Shown here piece after piece: positions 53,877 through 62,199 of a stretch of 64,000 nucleotides of DNA. The translations under genes and the position numbers were made by a program. The stretch spans positions 620,001-684,000 of the forward strand of contig CM061248.1 of NCBI GenBank assembly GCA_022605425.2, written 5' to 3'. How positions within the stretch are numbered: position 1 is the stretch's first letter; each line of letters begins with the position of its first letter. A model generated the notes under the pieces. The model saw nothing but the letters and a program-made list of their open reading frames with translations, ran no database searches and was not told the origin of the DNA. This DNA is from Hamiltosporidium tvaerminnensis. Lineage: Eukaryota; Microsporidia; Dubosqiidae.

Positions 53877-54058
53877 GTTCAATGGAATAAAGAGTGCTAA
53901 TAATATACATGTATTATTAAAGAGTTAATTTACTGATTTCTCTCATTTCAACGATTCTAATGCATTAGTCATTTGAAAGTTCAATGGAGTAAAGAATGTT
54001 AAAAATATACATGTATTATTAAAGAGTTGATTTACTGATTTCACTCATTTACTGTTCC
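53877..54058. repeat. 102-bp direct duplication
   Basis: GTTCAATGGA(A/G)TAAAGA.TG.TAA.AATATACATGTATTATTAAAGAGTT.ATTTACTGATTTC.CTCATTT occurs at 53877 and 53979 with about six differences. It lies directly upstream of the possible gene at 54066. Confidence 0.85.
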
Positions 54059-54065
54059 AACGGAT

Positions 54066-54272
54066 ATGCTATTAAAAAAATTTCTTTACGGCTCACCTTG
54101 GAAAGACAATAAAACGCCCAGAGTAAACGCTTCAGTGTGTAGAATAGATTTTGTTAGAATGTGTTTTTCACATAACAACTCTATGTATATACACCATCCG
54201 TGGAAATCTCTTCAGTTTTTTTGTATAGACACTAAAACAAAAACAAAGAATATTAATTTTAAAAGAATTTGA
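54066..54272 (+). CDS. Possible small basic protein
   Basis: The 68-codon ATG frame is less AT-rich than its flanks and codes for a basic, Cys- and His-containing protein (for example PRVNASVCRIDFVRMCFSH). I do not recognise it. It follows the GGGTGTTA block and a 102-bp duplication, which resembles the setting of the genes at 13-16 kb. It could be a real small gene or element debris. Confidence 0.4.
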   Translation: MLLKKFLYGSPWKDNKTPRVNASVCRIDFVRMCFSHNNSMYIHHPWKSLQFFCIDTKTKTKNINFKRI

Positions 54273-54551
54273 AAATAAATAAATACTGTTCAAATTAATA
54301 AACCAATGTATTTTTTATTTTTATTATTTCTTGAATCTACGTTCTTTTATCATCGCAGCAAAGCTCGGCGGTAAGCTAGTTCACTGTAAATTTTCTTTTT
54401 ATTTTGGTTCCACAGTTTTTACTATATACCGCTATAGATTTCCTTGCATCTATTTTTATTCAAACGGTCTAAATTAGCAAAACAAATTTCAACTTTTACT
54501 TTCGATGGATTAAGATGAAAAGATTGAAACCAATCATTATAATCAAACATT

Positions 54552-56705
54552 TCATCGATAGTTCCTAAGAAACAAGGATCTCAGATATTTCAGATTCGAT
54601 ATAAATGTAAGATCGCGTTTACTTAATTTAACGTCGAATATATATATATCTTGGATCATATATTCTTTTTGCATGTCGAATAACTCACAAAAAGAAATTC
54701 CAAATAATTTAATATTTGTAAAAGATAAACTCTGTATTCGTGTGTAATTTCTCATTGAATTTTTATCTTTTAAACCAATATTACAATTATAAATAAGAAT
54801 TTTTTTAAGATTTTCTACTTTTTGATTTGAAAACAATGTATAAAGAAAACCTTGTTCAAAAGGACAATTAATTTCCAAACCAATTATTTTCCCTAAGTAT
54901 AAACTATTAGAATAACCTTTGTCACATTTATTTTCATCTTCAAATTCAAATTTTTCTAAATTTTTTAACTTCATCATATTATATTTAAACACATATTTGA
55001 AAAGAGATATGTTACTGTTGGGAGTAAGTTTAAGACTTTTTAAATTCGGCATAGAATTTATGAATTCAAATATATCATCGTTTTTTTCGGATTCACACCT
55101 TACAATAAATAACTCTTGCATTAATAAATGTTCAGAATATTTGAATTTATAATTGTCAAAGATAAATGTTGAATCCGTAATTTGAATACCTTGTAAATTT
55201 GGTAATAATAAGATGTCAAATAGAAATTCATTTGTTAATTTTGAATTATAGATGTATAAATTTCTAATACTTTCCTTTACCAAAGTATTTTGAAATTTCA
55301 ATGTCATCAGGAGTGCTTCTTTGAGAATTAAATATGCTCTCGAAAAATTTTCATGATTCAAAATTGTGGTTTTTAATGTCACAAATGACTTATTAATAAC
55401 TATTGGATCAAAAGAAATTATTTTGTATTTTTCACTATCAAATATATCATGGAAATAAAAACCTTTAATTTTTGGAACACAAGATTGTACATTAATTTTT
55501 TTAGGTTCACAATATCTATTGTTAGTCAGTGTCATAAATTTGCGAATTTTTTCTTCGTTGTATAGTTCATCATAAATACCACATACAATATATTTCATGA
55601 AGTTATATATTTTATGGCTGAATACGGTGTTTGTGGTAGAACAATCAAGCAAATAAATACTTTTCAACTCTGTAAAGTTTTCAAAAACACTTTCATTAAG
55701 TGAAGAAAACAAACAATTGATAAATATCAAGCTTTTTATGTTTTTAAAAATGCAATTTTCAATAATAGATTGAAGAAATTTGATATCTCTCCAATGATAA
55801 AAGCAAATCACTTCACTTGATAAAAACATTTTGAACATAGAGAAGCTAAAAGAAACTTCTTTAGAATTTTCTAAATTTAAAAGTACTTTTCTAGATCCAA
55901 GTACTTTACAAATCAATTTAAAAGTATTTCTAAAGAAGTGATTATATTTCATATGTTTGTAAATTTGCTTAAGAAATATTAATCTAATATTAACAAAGCT
56001 TTTAGTCGAAATTGTTTCAGAAAGATACTCTGTTATCTCTTCATCATCATTATGTTCAAATACATTTAATAGAAATGGTTTTCCATCAAAGAAATTTATA
56101 TTGCAAATTTCACACAAAATACTTTCAAATAAAGATGAGGATGTGTTGAGTTTTTTGATGATATCGAGTCTTTCGTACATATTTTTAGAATTATAAATCG
56201 TAGAAAGTAGAAGAATTCGAATAAAACTATAAAAATTTTTATCTTTTTTAAATTTAAAAATATCGAATGTATGTATCAAACGTAAACAATCGACTATTCT
56301 AAAATTTTCTTTAATATCATTTATTTCTCTAATTATTCTTAAAAAATATCTAAAATCATCATAATTCAATACGTTTTTACTTATATAAATTGTATATTCA
56401 CTCTTTTCTTCTTCTTTAATATCGAAATTCAATGAAAACTTGTCTACATCAGTAATTATATGTTTGATGCAATTACTACACTCTTTGTGTTCCAAACAAT
56501 TGTATCTTTGTTTTATAAATTTAGAAAATGGCATTTCATGTTCTTTATCACACTTCAAATTAGATTCTTCTTCGTTGTAAAAATGGAAAATAAAATTGTT
56601 TTCTGCTTTCAAATTCTCGATTAGAAAAAACAAAACGCACATGTATATAAAGTTTACATTAAAAGTAAACTTAATAAGTGTATTTTTATCTGAAACTTTC
56701 ATCAT
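54552..56705 (-). CDS. Leucine-rich-repeat protein with signal peptide; possible C-terminal frameshift
   Basis: I prefer the ATG at 56705 (717 residues) over the one seven codons upstream, because TTCCCT lies directly before it. The protein then starts MMKVSDKN, with a hydrophobic segment at about 20-35 (VNFIYMCVLFFLI) that looks like a signal peptide. A Cys-bearing N-terminal region with CLEHKECSNC is followed by irregular LRRs (NLQGIQITDSTF, NLKSLKLTPNS, LKNLEKFEFED). The frame ends at LRNYR, but a one-base skip in the preceding TTGTTTC tract opens GTIDEMFDYNDWFQ... for about 45 more residues. The present stop may thus be a recent frameshift or a sequence error. Related in layout to the LRR protein at 48461-50983. 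Confidence 0.82.
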   Translation of the reverse strand: MMKVSDKNTLIKFTFNVNFIYMCVLFFLIENLKAENNFIFHFYNEEESNLKCDKEHEMPFSKFIKQRYNCLEHKECSNCIKHIITDVDKFSLNFDIKEEEKSEYTIYISKNVLNYDDFRYFLRIIREINDIKENFRIVDCLRLIHTFDIFKFKKDKNFYSFIRILLLSTIYNSKNMYERLDIIKKLNTSSSLFESILCEICNINFFDGKPFLLNVFEHNDDEEITEYLSETISTKSFVNIRLIFLKQIYKHMKYNHFFRNTFKLICKVLGSRKVLLNLENSKEVSFSFSMFKMFLSSEVICFYHWRDIKFLQSIIENCIFKNIKSLIFINCLFSSLNESVFENFTELKSIYLLDCSTTNTVFSHKIYNFMKYIVCGIYDELYNEEKIRKFMTLTNNRYCEPKKINVQSCVPKIKGFYFHDIFDSEKYKIISFDPIVINKSFVTLKTTILNHENFSRAYLILKEALLMTLKFQNTLVKESIRNLYIYNSKLTNEFLFDILLLPNLQGIQITDSTFIFDNYKFKYSEHLLMQELFIVRCESEKNDDIFEFINSMPNLKSLKLTPNSNISLFKYVFKYNMMKLKNLEKFEFEDENKCDKGYSNSLYLGKIIGLEINCPFEQGFLYTLFSNQKVENLKKILIYNCNIGLKDKNSMRNYTRIQSLSFTNIKLFGISFCELFDMQKEYMIQDIYIFDVKLSKRDLTFISNLKYLRSLFLRNYR

Positions 56706-56711
56706 AGGGAA
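56706..56711 (-). promoter_or_regulatory. TTCCCT box deciding the LRR start
   Basis: The minus strand reads ATTCTTCCCTATGATGAAAG. The box touches the ATG at 56705. Confidence 0.4.
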
Positions 56712-56994
56712 GAATATTTTTTGCATATAAATAGTTTTTTTATTTTCTTATCTCTTAATTAAATCTTGATTAAATGTATTTTCTGTTTTATCATGATTAA
56801 AACTATTGTATGCTAAAATATCAAGTATATGAAGTAAATTAAAATATTTTGTAATTTTAATTTATACGATTGGTATTTAACATCAAACGAAATCATAAAA
56901 TAGGTTAATTTTTAAAACATCAGATATTTTTACAACAGTGGCAAGTGTTATATTAACTTCATAATATTAATCCAGTTCTAGGTTTAATATAAAT

Positions 56995-57400
56995 GACTGT
57001 TCTTCAACGCATATCGGCACCCTAGGATATAAAAAATCCCAAAGCCTTTCGCATAAGAAGTTTATAGAGCTAAAAGCAATGAACGAGGCTGTTGCCCGAT
57101 GTTCAGTTAATGTATATTGCATGGCGTAAGAACATTGTATCAGGAAACACATACTGGGCTGCCTCAAGGACAAGCAAAATATCAACTGGTCTGCCTTTCC
57201 AAACCATATATATTTCTGGCCAAGATATATCTCGAAGACTTTCGTGTGTCACTTGAACAGTGCAACTTCATAGCACAAAGCATAACCCTGATTAACATTT
57301 CTAGCTTTGATGGATTTGGTTTTTGTATTCTGGTGCTGATTCTTCTAATCCAAGTGAGCAAGGCTGAATCCTATATGCCTTTGCGTCGTAATTACTATCG
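56995..57400 (-). repeat. Dispersed repeat family A, copy 3 (reverse)
   Basis: The plus strand matches the reverse complement of copy 1: CCCAAAGCCTTTC, GAGGCTGTTGCCCGATGTTCAGTTAAT, and AAGTGAGCAAGGCTGAATCC..GTAATTAC in the expected order. The ORFs in it (56967-57185 minus, 57117-57449 plus) are by-products. Confidence 0.65.
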
Positions 57401-57609
57401 TAATCTTTCGTTTTTTTTCATTTTACGAGAAATTTTTTTGAAAAAATGATGAAGAAAATCCTTAAAACTTCTTTATATAGAAAGATGCACGTTGTAAATT
57501 TGTATTTTTCTGCTTATCTTTTCTATATATTCTTCTTTTCACCTCTTTTAATTTATATTATCTTACTTGATTTATACAAAGATTTTTTAAAGGTAAAGAA
57601 TGAAAAAAT

Positions 57610-57772
57610 ATAAAACCTAAATATAGGAGGATAGTTTACATCTATGGTTATCATTTGAGCAAATATATCGTTTATTTTTTAATTAAAAATATAAAACCTA
57701 ATTATAGAAGGATATTTTGCATCCATAGTTTTCATTTGAGCAAATATGTTGTTTATTTTTTAGTGTATTTAT
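57610..57772. repeat. 81-bp direct duplication
   Basis: ATAAAACCTAA(A)TATAG(G)AGGATA..TT(T)ACATC.AT(G)GTT.TCATTTGAGCAAATAT starts at 57610 and 57691. A TTG-started frame runs through it but is not called. Confidence 0.75.
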
Positions 57773-58689
57773 ATATATTATCATTTCTCTTTAATTTCAA
57801 TTTAAAACCATTTATGCTAAGTAAAGTAATTATGAAAAAAAAAATATTAAAAGCAAATGAGTGGCTTTTTAAAAGTATGAAATATCCAAACGACTTGTAA
57901 AAATATCAAATTGTTTTTTAACGAAAAAATGATCTATGAAACGTTTTAGGAAGAAAACATTTTTACTATTATAAATGGTTCCAATGACAATATCGTAACA
58001 ATACAGATTGGTAGTGGTGATTTTAAAACGATTTTTAAAGAAAAAAAATAAAAAATTTAATTATTCTTTGACTTATATTTATTTAATAGCTCGCACCTTC
58101 TCTACGCATGGAACACAATCCAGTGATGAATCATAGATTCGCATAGTTCTAGGCTTTCTAAAGACAATTTTCTTTTGATTGGTTAGGTTGTCAGCCTCAC
58201 ATTCTTTGACTTTATTTCATTTACGCATTCAAATTTTATACCTTCACAATAAAATCCTTCTAAAACACCTAGAAGACATTCTGATTGAAAATAATTGCAA
58301 AATTTTTTTAGTCAATCTCAATTTGGATGATTTTCCTTCGTTGGAAAGAAATATAAATTTTAAAAAAAATATTTCCTCATAAGTAAACCTGAGCGATAAA
58401 ATTATGACAAATACTAATAACTTCAGCCAAGTATTTCAATCTAGTTACATAGGAAATTACAAAATTGATTTGTAGAAAAAATTTTGCTATTTTGTAGACC
58501 TTCTCCTTTATATGAGATTTGTAAAGAAAAGAAAAGTTTAGTATGATCTTGCCTAATCAAAAATTCAAACTGTGATTTCTCACATTAATTTGTATTTTTA
58601 ATTACGACGAGATAGTTCTATTTTGGTTGCACTTTTCCAATTTTATTTTAAGTGATTTAATAAATTTATGTGGTAAAAGCATTTTGCCA
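57773..58689. other. Intergenic region without a clear gene
   Basis: The frame at 58179-58382 starts with TTG and encodes a short Leu/Asn-rich piece, perhaps an LRR scrap. No convincing gene. Confidence 0.4.
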
Positions 58690-58860
58690 CTCCTATGCAT
58701 TTGCTTCTACCTTTTGTTCTATAATATTTTCTTCTTCTAAATCCAACTCTTCATTTATGTTTATCATGGGTTCTTTAATGTGGTTCTTTTTTTCTGAAAT
58801 CATAAAATATTATTTTCATTTTCTTAAATGTTAAACACCATCTTCATCGTTAGTGGCTTG
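58690..58860 (-). pseudogene. 3'-tail remnant of the R2/RLE-like element
   Basis: TTCTACC..TTCTTCTAAATCCAACTCTTCATTTATGTTTAT and the GTGGTTC..TTTCTGAAATCAT stretch match 31505-31660 of the element in the same orientation. It has nothing of the RT. Confidence 0.65.
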
Positions 58861-59460
58861 TGCTGTATAAATCAGATATTTTTTAATATATCAAACACTA
58901 TAAATATTATTGTTAAAATAATAAATTTAAGATTTACATGTGAAAGAGAAAATGTATAAATAAAAATAAAAATCAATTATTTGAGTAGAAAGTTGAATTG
59001 ATTGAGTAAAAATGGTGAAAATTATAAAAAAAAGAACAAATAAGTAATTGAAATACATATTTATAAATTTCTTACGATTTCCATCCATTTTTAATTATAT
59101 AAAATTATTAATAAATCAGAAAAAATAAATTATTTAAAACAAATCATTTAGGACAATTTAAATTACTAAAATACTAGGCACAGTATCTTCGAAAAAATCC
59201 AAATAAAAATTGTAAATTAAACCGTTTGACTGACTATAAAAAAAAACATCAAACAAATAAAAAGAAACTATAAACTGAAAACAGAATGAATAGTTATATT
59301 ATATTAAAATAAGAAAAGTAATAATACAAATAAAAATAGTAAATTAAAATCGTTCGAATGACCATAAAAAAATTAAAAAAATTAAAAAAAAATTATAAAC
59401 TGAAATTAAAAACTGAAAATAGAATTAATAATTTAATTTTATAAAATAAGAAAAGCAATG
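58861..59460. other. A-rich intergenic stretch
   Basis: Very A-rich on the plus strand. It includes early, diverged units of the array that becomes regular at about 59460. No gene. Confidence 0.5.
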
Positions 59461-60225
59461 ATACAAATCAAAAAAAAAGAATATTAATGAATAAAAATAA
59501 AAGTAATAATTTAATTAAATATGAGAAAAAATTAAATAAATATTAAAAATCAAAAAAAAGTAATATTAATGAATAAAAATAAAAGTAATAATTTAATTAA
59601 ATATGAGAAAAAATTAAATAAATATTAAAATCAAAAAAAAGGAATATTAATGACTAAAAATAGAAGTAATAATTATATATGAGAAAAAATTAAATAAATA
59701 TTAAAAATCAAAAAAAAAGAATATTAATGAATAAAAATAAAAGTAATAATTTAATTAAATATGAGAAAAAATTAAATAAATATTAAAATCAAAAAAAAGG
59801 AATATTAATGACTAAAAATAGAAGTAATAATTATATATGAGAAAAAATTAAATAAATATTAAAAATCAAAAAAAAAGAATATTAATGAATAAAAATAAAA
59901 GTAATAATTTAATTAAATATGAGAAAAAATTAAATAAATATTAAAATCAAAAAAAAGGAATATTAATGACTAAAAATAAAAGTAATAATTTAAATATGAG
60001 AAAAAATTAAATAAATATTAAAAATCAAAAAAAAGGATTATAATGAATAAAAATAAAAGTAATAATTTAAATATTACAAAAAAAATTAAATAAATATTAA
60101 AAATCAAAAAAAAGGATTATAATGAAAAAAATAGGAATAATTTAATTAAATATGAGAAAAAATTAAATAAATATTAAAATCAAAAAAAAGGAATATTAAT
60201 GACTAAAAATAAGAATAATGAATTA
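59460..60225. repeat. A-rich tandem array, 77-82 bp units
   Basis: About nine units contain ATATTAATGA(A/C)TAAAAATA(A/G)AAGTAATAAT, then (TTTAATTAA)ATATGAGAAAAAATTAAATAAATATTAAA. The marker ATATTAATGA recurs at 59481, 59563, 59644 and 59721. A TTTAATTAA deletion defines a shorter unit type, and long and short units alternate. It lies just past the 3' end of the Nsr1-like gene. Confidence 0.85.
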
Positions 60226-60359
60226 AACAAATTTTAAACCCTATAAACAGAAATTAGAAAATTTCTAAAACTAAATAATATAACATGAAATACCATATTG
60301 GAAACGCTTTCTAAATAGAAAAAATATAAATGTAAAAAAAATTGGTTTCTCTGATTTAA

Positions 60360-61529
60360 TTAATCGCTATCATTATCTCTAAACCTAACCCTCTTATTTT
60401 TATTATCAAACCCTTTAGAATCTCTCCTATTGTTTTTAAAACCATTACCACCCGTATTTCTCATATTTTCTCTTTTTTTATCTCTGAAACCAGAATTATT
60501 ATTTTTGTTGCCAAATTTATTTTCTCCCATTTTCTTCTCACAACTCAATTTTCTATCTTCAAAAACAAGATTACTTTTTACGACTTTTTCAGCCACACTA
60601 GCCTCCTTAAAAGATACGAAACAAAATCCTTTGTTTCTGTTGATATTTTCTCTGTCTTTTGGAATTGAAACACTTAAAACTTCTCCAAACTTACTCATAT
60701 ATTTGTTTAGCTTGTCTTCAGAACATTCAAATGGAATGCCTCTTACGAAAAGAGTATTACCATCTCCTCCCTCATTTCTATTCTTCATTTTAGCATTGTC
60801 GACAACAACTTCGGTTCCCAAAAGTTTCTTTCCATTTAATTTTAAAGCAGAAGTTGCTTCAGATTCTTTGGAAAATTGAATATAAGCATATCCTTTATTC
60901 TTACCACTTCTAGAATCCTTTGGAATTCTAATATCAACTACTTTCCCATTTTTTTGCAACTCTTTTCTTAAAGAAGACTCGTTTGCACTTTCAGATAAGC
61001 CTTTGATAAAAATTGTTCTTCGGTTTTTTTCTTCTTCACTTAAAATTTCATCATTTTTTTCACTTTTCTCTGAACTCGATAATTTTTCGTCTTCAGAAGA
61101 AACATCGGATGCAGATTTACTATTTTCTTCTTCAGAATCCTTTTCGGATTTTTCAGTTGAAGATTCATTACTTTCTACTTCAATTTTTTCACAGACTGCT
61201 GGTTTTCCACCTTTTGGCAACTCAGATTTGGTTTCCACTGATTCAGTTGCTGTAGATGAATCGCTGTCAGAATCACCCGAGTCCTCACTGTCTGTCTCGG
61301 TCGCGCTGCTTCCACTCTCACATCCACTCGCAGAACAACTCTCTGATGAGCCACTCTCAGAACAACTTGCAGCTTGAACGCCTTTCTTAGTACTTACTAC
61401 TTCTTGCTCACTCACTGATCCACTTGCTGATACACTCGCTGAACTCTGTTCACTGCTAGAACAACTAGTATCATTTGATTGTTCTGATTCTGAACTCTCT
61501 TGTTTTTTTACTGGTCTTCCTCTTGCCAT
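60360..61529 (-). CDS. NSR1: Nucleolin/Nsr1-like RNA-binding protein
   Basis: Nsr1/nucleolin proteins act in the nucleolus in pre-rRNA processing and small-subunit assembly. I set the start at the ATG at 61529 (389 residues, MARGRPVKKQ...) because CTATCCCTTCAA lies directly before it. An in-frame upstream ATG would only add a hydrophobic stretch. The order is: a long Ser/Glu/Asp-rich acidic region (to about 165), RRM1 (about 169-245, IFIKGL and KGYAYIQF), RRM2 (about 256-330, LFVRGI and KGFCFVSF), and a basic Arg/Gly/Asn-rich tail in place of the RGG box. This acidic-RRM-RRM-basic layout is that of Nsr1 and plant or yeast nucleolins. AT-rich tandem arrays flank it on both sides. Confidence 0.85.
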   Translation of the reverse strand: MARGRPVKKQESSESEQSNDTSCSSSEQSSASVSASGSVSEQEVVSTKKGVQAASCSESGSSESCSASGCESGSSATETDSEDSGDSDSDSSTATESVETKSELPKGGKPAVCEKIEVESNESSTEKSEKDSEEENSKSASDVSSEDEKLSSSEKSEKNDEILSEEEKNRRTIFIKGLSESANESSLRKELQKNGKVVDIRIPKDSRSGKNKGYAYIQFSKESEATSALKLNGKKLLGTEVVVDNAKMKNRNEGGDGNTLFVRGIPFECSEDKLNKYMSKFGEVLSVSIPKDRENINRNKGFCFVSFKEASVAEKVVKSNLVFEDRKLSCEKKMGENKFGNKNNNSGFRDKKRENMRNTGGNGFKNNRRDSKGFDNKNKRVRFRDNDSD

Positions 61530-61534
61530 TTGAA

Positions 61535-61540
61535 GGGATA
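61535..61540 (-). promoter_or_regulatory. TATCCC box deciding the Nsr1-like start
   Basis: The minus strand reads CTATCCCTTCAAATG, the box ending five bases before the ATG at 61529. A GGGTGTTTA core lies further upstream at about 61640. Confidence 0.45.
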
Positions 61541-61779
61541 GAAAATATTTTTTAATATAACCGTTAATATTATAAATAAAAATAAAAGGAAAAATATTTT
61601 TTATCATTAAAACCCGTTAAGTATCATCATTATAACTAAAGGGTGTTTAATTTTTAAGAAGAAAAACATTTGATAATAACATCCGTTAATTAAATTTGAA
61701 AAAGGCGCAAAGAATATAAATAAGAACCGAATGTTATATTTTATTTGTTTTATTGATTTATAAATTAAATTATTTTTAC

Positions 61780-62190
61780 TTTAAGAAAAGAAAAGTGTAT
61801 AATAACTGGTATAAAACATATGATTGAATATATTTTTACTTTAAGAAAGGAATAATGTGTCAGTAAAACTCGTATAAAACATATGATGAATATAATTTTA
61901 TTTTAAGAAAAGAATAAAATACTGAATTACTGAATAAAACATATGATGAATATAATTTTACATTAAGAAAAGAATAATGTGTCAGTAAAACTGAATAAAA
62001 CATATGATGAATACATTTTAAAAATAATAATTTTTAATTTATATGATGAATACATTTTAAAAATAATAATTTTTAATTTAAGAAAGGAATAAAATACTGA
62101 ATAACTGGTATAAAACATATGATGAATACATTTTAAAAATAATAATTTCTAATTTAAGAAAAGAACAATGTAACCGTATAACTGGTATTA
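61780..62190. repeat. Tandem array, 60-61 bp units
   Basis: The marker ACATATGA(T)TGAATA recurs at 61818, 61879, 61939 and 62000, with TTTAAGAAA(A/G)GAATAA.GT..CAGTAA blocks between. The last 150 bp switch to a TACATTTTAAAAATAATAATTTTTAATTTA variant. Confidence 0.8.
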
Positions 62191-62199
62191 AGATAGTGG

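Noticed and set aside
57117-57449. ORF starting MHGVRTLYQ, like the start of a LINE endonuclease
   Set aside because: The region is the reverse complement of dispersed repeat family A. The matching residues are coincidental and no other endonuclease motif follows.
61003-61377. Ser-rich plus-strand ORF
   Set aside because: It is the antisense of the acidic Ser/Glu region of the Nsr1-like gene.
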